Source: Rhodocytophaga aerolata
Lineage (GTDB): Bacteria; Bacteroidota; Bacteroidia; Cytophagales; 172606-1
DNA length: 64,000 bases
Reading direction: 5' to 3'
Assembly: GCF_030503435.1 (NCBI RefSeq)
Contig: NZ_JAUKPO010000005.1
Span: 248,001-312,000, forward strand
Made by a program: the position numbers and the translations under genes. Positions 62,929-64,000 of the stretch are shown one piece after another. How positions within the stretch are numbered: position 1 is the stretch's first letter; each line of letters starts with the position of its first letter. The notes under the pieces were generated by a model. That model did no database searches. It was not told the origin of the DNA and saw only the letters and a list, made by a program, of their open reading frames with translations.

Positions 62929-64000
62929 TTAATGAAAAAACAGATATGCTAATGAAATAGCTGCAATAACACCGGCTAAATCAGCTAACAATCCACAAGT
63001 AGCGGCATTACGCGTTTTGCGTATCCCTACTGATCCAAAGTAAACAGCTAATACATAAAAAGTAGTTTCAGTAGCACCATTCAAAATAGAGGCGGTTCTT
63101 CCGGCAAAAGAATCGGCACCATATGTTTTCAGGATGTCAACCATCATGCCCCGGGCGCCTCCGCCGCTCAAGGGCATCATTAAGGCTACTGGCAAGGCAG
63201 GAACAAAATCGGTGTTAAAGCCTAAGAAACCAAAAAATGCTCCTAATCCATTTACTAAAATATCCAGTGCTCCGGAAGCTCTAAACACGCCAATAGCTAC
63301 CAGAATAGCCACCAGATAGGGAATAATAGTAATGGCTACATTGAACCCTTCTTTAGCCCCCTCAATGAATGCCTCGTACACGTTAATTTTTTTCAGAAAA
63401 GCAGAAGTGATGAATGAAACAATAACAGAGAACAACAAGACATTACTGGCTACGGTAGAAATAAGGCTGATCTGCTCCTGGGTAATGGTAGAAAAATAAT
63501 AGATAAGCCCACCCAATGCTAAAATAATAGTACCCAGATATGCAAAAATTACTTTATCAAGCAAGTTTATTTTCTGGGAGATGGCAACTACAATAATCCC
63601 TGTAAGTGTGGAAAAAAAAGTAGCCAGCAGGATTGGTAAAAATACATCGGATGGGTCGGCTGCCCCTTGCTGGGCACGGTAGGTCATGATAGTTATCGGA
63701 ATTAAGGTAAGACCAGAGGTGTTCAGCACCAGAAACATGATCTGCGGATTAGAAGCGGTGTCTTTTACCGGATTCAGTTCTTGCATGCCTTGCATAGCTT
63801 TGAGTCCTAGTGGCGTAGCAGCATTATCCAGGCCCAGCATATTAGCCGCAAAATTCATGAGGATAGCTCCCATTACCGGATGGTTTTTGGGTATTTGTGG
63901 AAAAAGCCTGCTAAAAAAAGGGTTTACCAGGTGGGTCAGAAAACCAATAGCTCCTCCCTTCTCTCCCACCCTCATCAGGCCTAGCCACAGCGTCATAACG
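62929..64000 (-). CDS. SpmA/SpmB-like membrane protein, cut by the right edge
   Basis: The minus-strand frame is open to the window end; an internal Met at 63996 is not the real start, since VMTLWLGLMRVGEKGG is preceded by more coding sequence in the family. The visible part has a SpmA-like half (FAANMLGLDNAATPLGLKAMQGMQELN) and a SpmB-like half (KEGFNVAITIIPYLVAILVAIGVFRASGALD, PLSGGGARGMMVDILKTYGADSF and NGATETTFYVLAVYFGSVGIRKTR), i.e. two nucleoside-recognition (Gate) domains in one chain. In Bacillus these are separate spore-maturation proteins. In non-sporulating Bacteroidota the fused form is conserved, with unknown transport function. Confidence 0.85.
   Translation of the reverse strand, partial: VMTLWLGLMRVGEKGGAIGFLTHLVNPFFSRLFPQIPKNHPVMGAILMNFAANMLGLDNAATPLGLKAMQGMQELNPVKDTASNPQIMFLVLNTSGLTLIPITIMTYRAQQGAADPSDVFLPILLATFFSTLTGIIVVAISQKINLLDKVIFAYLGTIILALGGLIYYFSTITQEQISLISTVASNVLLFSVIVSFITSAFLKKINVYEAFIEGAKEGFNVAITIIPYLVAILVAIGVFRASGALDILVNGLGAFFGFLGFNTDFVPALPVALMMPLSGGGARGMMVDILKTYGADSFAGRTASILNGATETTFYVLAVYFGSVGIRKTRNAATCGLLADLAGVIAAISLAYLFFH

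Overview
The window comes from a member of the Bacteroidota, most likely an environmental Cytophagales bacterium (order inferred from gene types, not proven). The signs are a large secreted protein with a type IX secretion (T9SS) C-terminal sorting domain, a TonB-dependent receptor with a carboxypeptidase-regulatory-like N-terminal domain, a GH3-beta-lactamase fusion, bacillithiol deacetylase BshB1, a 287-residue RpoD of the short Bacteroidota type, moderate-to-low GC, few Shine-Dalgarno sites, and promoters that fit the Bacteroidota pattern TTG-N20-TAnnTTTG. I see no phage, IS element, CRISPR array or rRNA.

Layout. 1-1031: partial secreted T9SS/gliding-type protein. 1318-5746: RlmD, two unrelated AAC(3)-like acetyltransferases, a methyltransferase, a small unknown protein and a DinB-family protein. 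5969-10014: a four-gene operon on the minus strand (ribokinase, sugar transporter, two exported nucleoside hydrolases) that reads as a ribonucleoside-to-ribose-5-phosphate salvage route. 10196-16148: heme catalase, 5'-nucleotidase, fructokinase-like PfkB kinase, a small unknown ORF with a very regular hairpin, and a DUF2264 protein. 17710-21177: a 1155-residue adhesin-like secreted protein. 21570-30681: metabolic and envelope genes (ElaA, GH15, exported TIM-barrel protein, diheme cytochrome c, cupin, AraC regulator).

30776-39714: a sulfatase, a TonB receptor, a porin-like gene broken by a -1 frame shift at an A7 run, a redoxin-like protein without the usual catalytic cysteine, a CxxC carboxymuconolactone-decarboxylase-like protein and an SDR dehydrogenase. 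The ~670-nt gap in front of the redoxin gene holds three short ORFs with runs of two, four and three Cys codons. This is the most interesting signal in the window: it looks like cysteine-responsive leader (attenuator) peptides controlling a sulfur/redox operon.

39784-49897: tRNA-Met and housekeeping genes (START-like protein with LptF/G permease, rpsO, pnp, rpoD, M23/LysM peptidase, map, bshB1, a lipoprotein). 50002-51736: SDR and manganese catalase. 52187-59776: a seven-gene surface-polysaccharide cluster (glycosyltransferases, hexapeptide acyltransferase, WecB, Wzy/WaaL-like polymerase) with overlapping start/stop codons. 59827-64000: the GH3-beta-lactamase fusion and a SpmA/SpmB-like membrane protein that runs off the right edge.
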